From an uncultured Eubacterium sp. (GTDB lineage Bacteria > Bacillota > Clostridia > Lachnospirales > Lachnospiraceae), in contig CAJUBZ010000007.1 in the NCBI GenBank assembly GCA_910584795.1, positions 56,455 through 120,454 of the forward strand: a stretch of DNA of 64,000 nucleotides. The letters are read 5' to 3'. The position numbers and the translations under genes were made by a program. The notes beneath the pieces are model-generated. The model did no database searches and was not told where the DNA came from. It saw nothing but the letters and a program-made list of their open reading frames with translations. Each line of letters opens with the position of its first letter. Positions within the stretch are counted from its first letter, which is position 1. This document shows positions 62,628 through 64,000 of this stretch, in pieces.

Positions 62628-64000
62628 ATGGATAACAAAAAACAATTTAAGCCATTTATTCCTGCGGGTAAAGTATTACCGGAGTTTACAATTACTTCTG
62701 TTATCATCGGTATTATACTTGCAGTGATATTTGGTGCCGCCAATGCTTATCTGGGGTTAAGAGTTGGCATGACAGTTTCAGCTTCGATTCCGGCTGCTGT
62801 TATATCCATGGGAGTTATCCGTGTTATTTTGAGAAAAGATTCTATCTTAGAAAATAATATGGTACAGACGATTGGGTCAGCAGGTGAGTCTTTGGCAGCA
62901 GGAGCTATTTTTACACTGCCGGCATTGTTTATGTGGGCAGTTGAGAAACCGGATGTATTTTCAAAACCATCATTTATTGTTATTGCTTTAGTAGCATTAT
63001 GTGGTGGAATATTAGGTGTTCTCTTTATGGTACCTCTTCGTACGGCATTGATTGTTGAGGAACACGGAGTTCTGCCATATCCGGAAGGAACAGCCTGCGC
63101 AGAAGTGCTTTTAGCAGGCGAAGAAGGTGGAAGTAAGTCAAAGGTTGTATTTTCCGGCTTAGGAATTGCAGCAATATATAAATTTATTGCTGATGGACTC
63201 TGCTTATTCCCAAGTGAAGTTGTATTTTCTTCAAAGAGTAAAATGTTTACATCCAGTGTAGGCATGGATGTATTACCGGCACTGGCAGGTGTGGGATATA
63301 TCTGTGGACCGAAGATCGCCAGTTATATGTTTTCCGGTGGTGTGTTATCATATTTAGTATTGATGCCTGCCATTGCATTTTTTGGAGGAGACAGTTTGTC
63401 AGTGGTAACTGATGCAGCAGGAAAAGCATTAGCTTTTAATCAGTTGGAACCAGGGCAGATTTGGGGAAATTATATTCGATATATTGGTGCTGGTGCTGTT
63501 GCAGCAGGCGGTATCATTAGTTTAATTAAGACATTTCCTACAATGATTCGAACTTTTAAAAATGCAATTAAAGGGTTTGGTCATAAAGGAGAAGATAATA
63601 GAACTGCACGTGATTTGCCGCTTCCGGTAGTGCTGGGAGGTATTGCACTGCTGGCAATTGCGATGTGGCTGATTCCCGGAATTCCTGTCAGCATCAGTGG
63701 TGCTATCATTATTATTGTATTTGGATTTTTCTTTGCTACAGTATCCTCCCGTATGGTTGGTATTGTGGGAAGCAGTAATAATCCGGTATCAGGAATGGCG
63801 ATAGCAACATTAATTATTACTACAATTGTTTTAAAACTGGCAGGAGGCTCAGAAGCTGAAATTATGACAGCAGCAATTGTAATCGGTACAATCATTTGTA
63901 TTATTGCAGCTATGGCGGGAGATACATCTCAGGATCTTAAAACTGGCTACATTGTAGGTGCTACTCCTATGAAACAGCAGATAGGCGAACTTATTGGTGC
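62628..64000 (+). CDS. OPT family oligopeptide transporter (partial, runs off the window)
   Basis: The first 457 residues are seen, starting at ATG 62628 (MDNKKQFKPF) after GGAGAG. The protein is highly hydrophobic with many membrane segments and has the OPT phrase LPYPEGTACAEVL near residue 147 and GDTSQDLKTGYIVGATP near the end. It takes up oligopeptides or metal chelates with protons. The C-terminus lies beyond the window. Confidence 0.93.
   Translation, partial: MDNKKQFKPFIPAGKVLPEFTITSVIIGIILAVIFGAANAYLGLRVGMTVSASIPAAVISMGVIRVILRKDSILENNMVQTIGSAGESLAAGAIFTLPALFMWAVEKPDVFSKPSFIVIALVALCGGILGVLFMVPLRTALIVEEHGVLPYPEGTACAEVLLAGEEGGSKSKVVFSGLGIAAIYKFIADGLCLFPSEVVFSSKSKMFTSSVGMDVLPALAGVGYICGPKIASYMFSGGVLSYLVLMPAIAFFGGDSLSVVTDAAGKALAFNQLEPGQIWGNYIRYIGAGAVAAGGIISLIKTFPTMIRTFKNAIKGFGHKGEDNRTARDLPLPVVLGGIALLAIAMWLIPGIPVSISGAIIIIVFGFFFATVSSRMVGIVGSSNNPVSGMAIATLIITTIVLKLAGGSEAEIMTAAIVIGTIICIIAAMAGDTSQDLKTGYIVGATPMKQQIGELIG

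Noticed and set aside
1..64000. CRISPR arrays, tRNA and rRNA genes
   Set aside because: No regularly spaced direct repeats, no tRNA T-arm consensus in a cloverleaf context and no rRNA sequence were noticed by eye; a tRNAscan or CRISPR search would be decisive.

Overview
The window looks like a low-GC, spore-forming Clostridia chromosome, most likely Lachnospiraceae. The signs are AT-rich codons, strong GGAGG-type ribosome binding sites with some TTG starts, CotF-type spore coat genes, a ZTP riboswitch ahead of an archaeal-type IMP cyclohydrolase (PurO), a two-polypeptide 2-oxoacid:ferredoxin oxidoreductase with rubredoxin, and a secreted GH16 glucanase with a lysine-rich tail. No tRNA, rRNA or CRISPR array was seen.

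Region 1 (1-8.7 kb) is a defence island. It holds the C-terminal end of a restriction specificity subunit, a DUF262 (GmrSD-type) protein, a PLD-nuclease/DEAH-helicase/DUF3427 protein directly followed by a Nudix hydrolase, a probably truncated ORF overlapping an unknown helical protein, an Abi_2 (AbiD/F) HEPN protein followed by hairpins, and a GNAT acetyltransferase.

Region 2 (8.7-31.6 kb) is mostly core: asnS-asnA, a secreted SGNH-type protein, a UvrD-like helicase, an ABC_ATPase-family protein, an asparagine-synthetase-like protein without the N-terminal glutaminase nucleophile, a DUF6273 secreted protein, pfkA, prfC, a nucleoside salvage set (cdd, an acyltransferase, udp-like, add, deoB), a CobD/HisC-like aminotransferase, dgt, and a TetR cassette with two copies of a palindromic operator. 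The last gene of that cassette, an MBL-fold hydrolase, is frameshifted.

Region 3 (31.6-37.4 kb) is a decayed mobile element. It carries a BcgI-like restriction-modification system (nuclease-methylase plus specificity subunit) and its XRE regulator, a CRESS-virus-like Rep protein, a Tn916-like excisionase reading frame without a start codon, and an integrase N-terminus fused in frame to the C-terminus of a low-molecular-weight protein tyrosine phosphatase.

Region 4 (37.4-64 kb) is housekeeping: an NhaC antiporter, a glutaredoxin-like protein, mscL, a ferredoxin-containing aldo/keto reductase, rubredoxin and 2-oxoacid:ferredoxin oxidoreductase, a MoxR/VWA pair, GH16, spore coat genes, a ZIP transporter, a CBS protein, purO-purH under a ZTP riboswitch, a phospholipid operon (PAP2, flippase-like, pssA, psd), CorA, PncC, metA, a CarD-like regulator, a zinc-ribbon membrane protein, a nucleotidyltransferase-fold protein and the start of an OPT transporter.

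The most unusual signal is a pair of about 140-bp elements at 8951-9089 and 44862-45001. They share ends, a left domain and a hairpin apex, while the long stem between differs in sequence but stays self-complementary. They look like a structured RNA or single-stranded-DNA element with a variable stem, superficially similar in layout to retron msr-msd, but no reverse transcriptase is present in the window.
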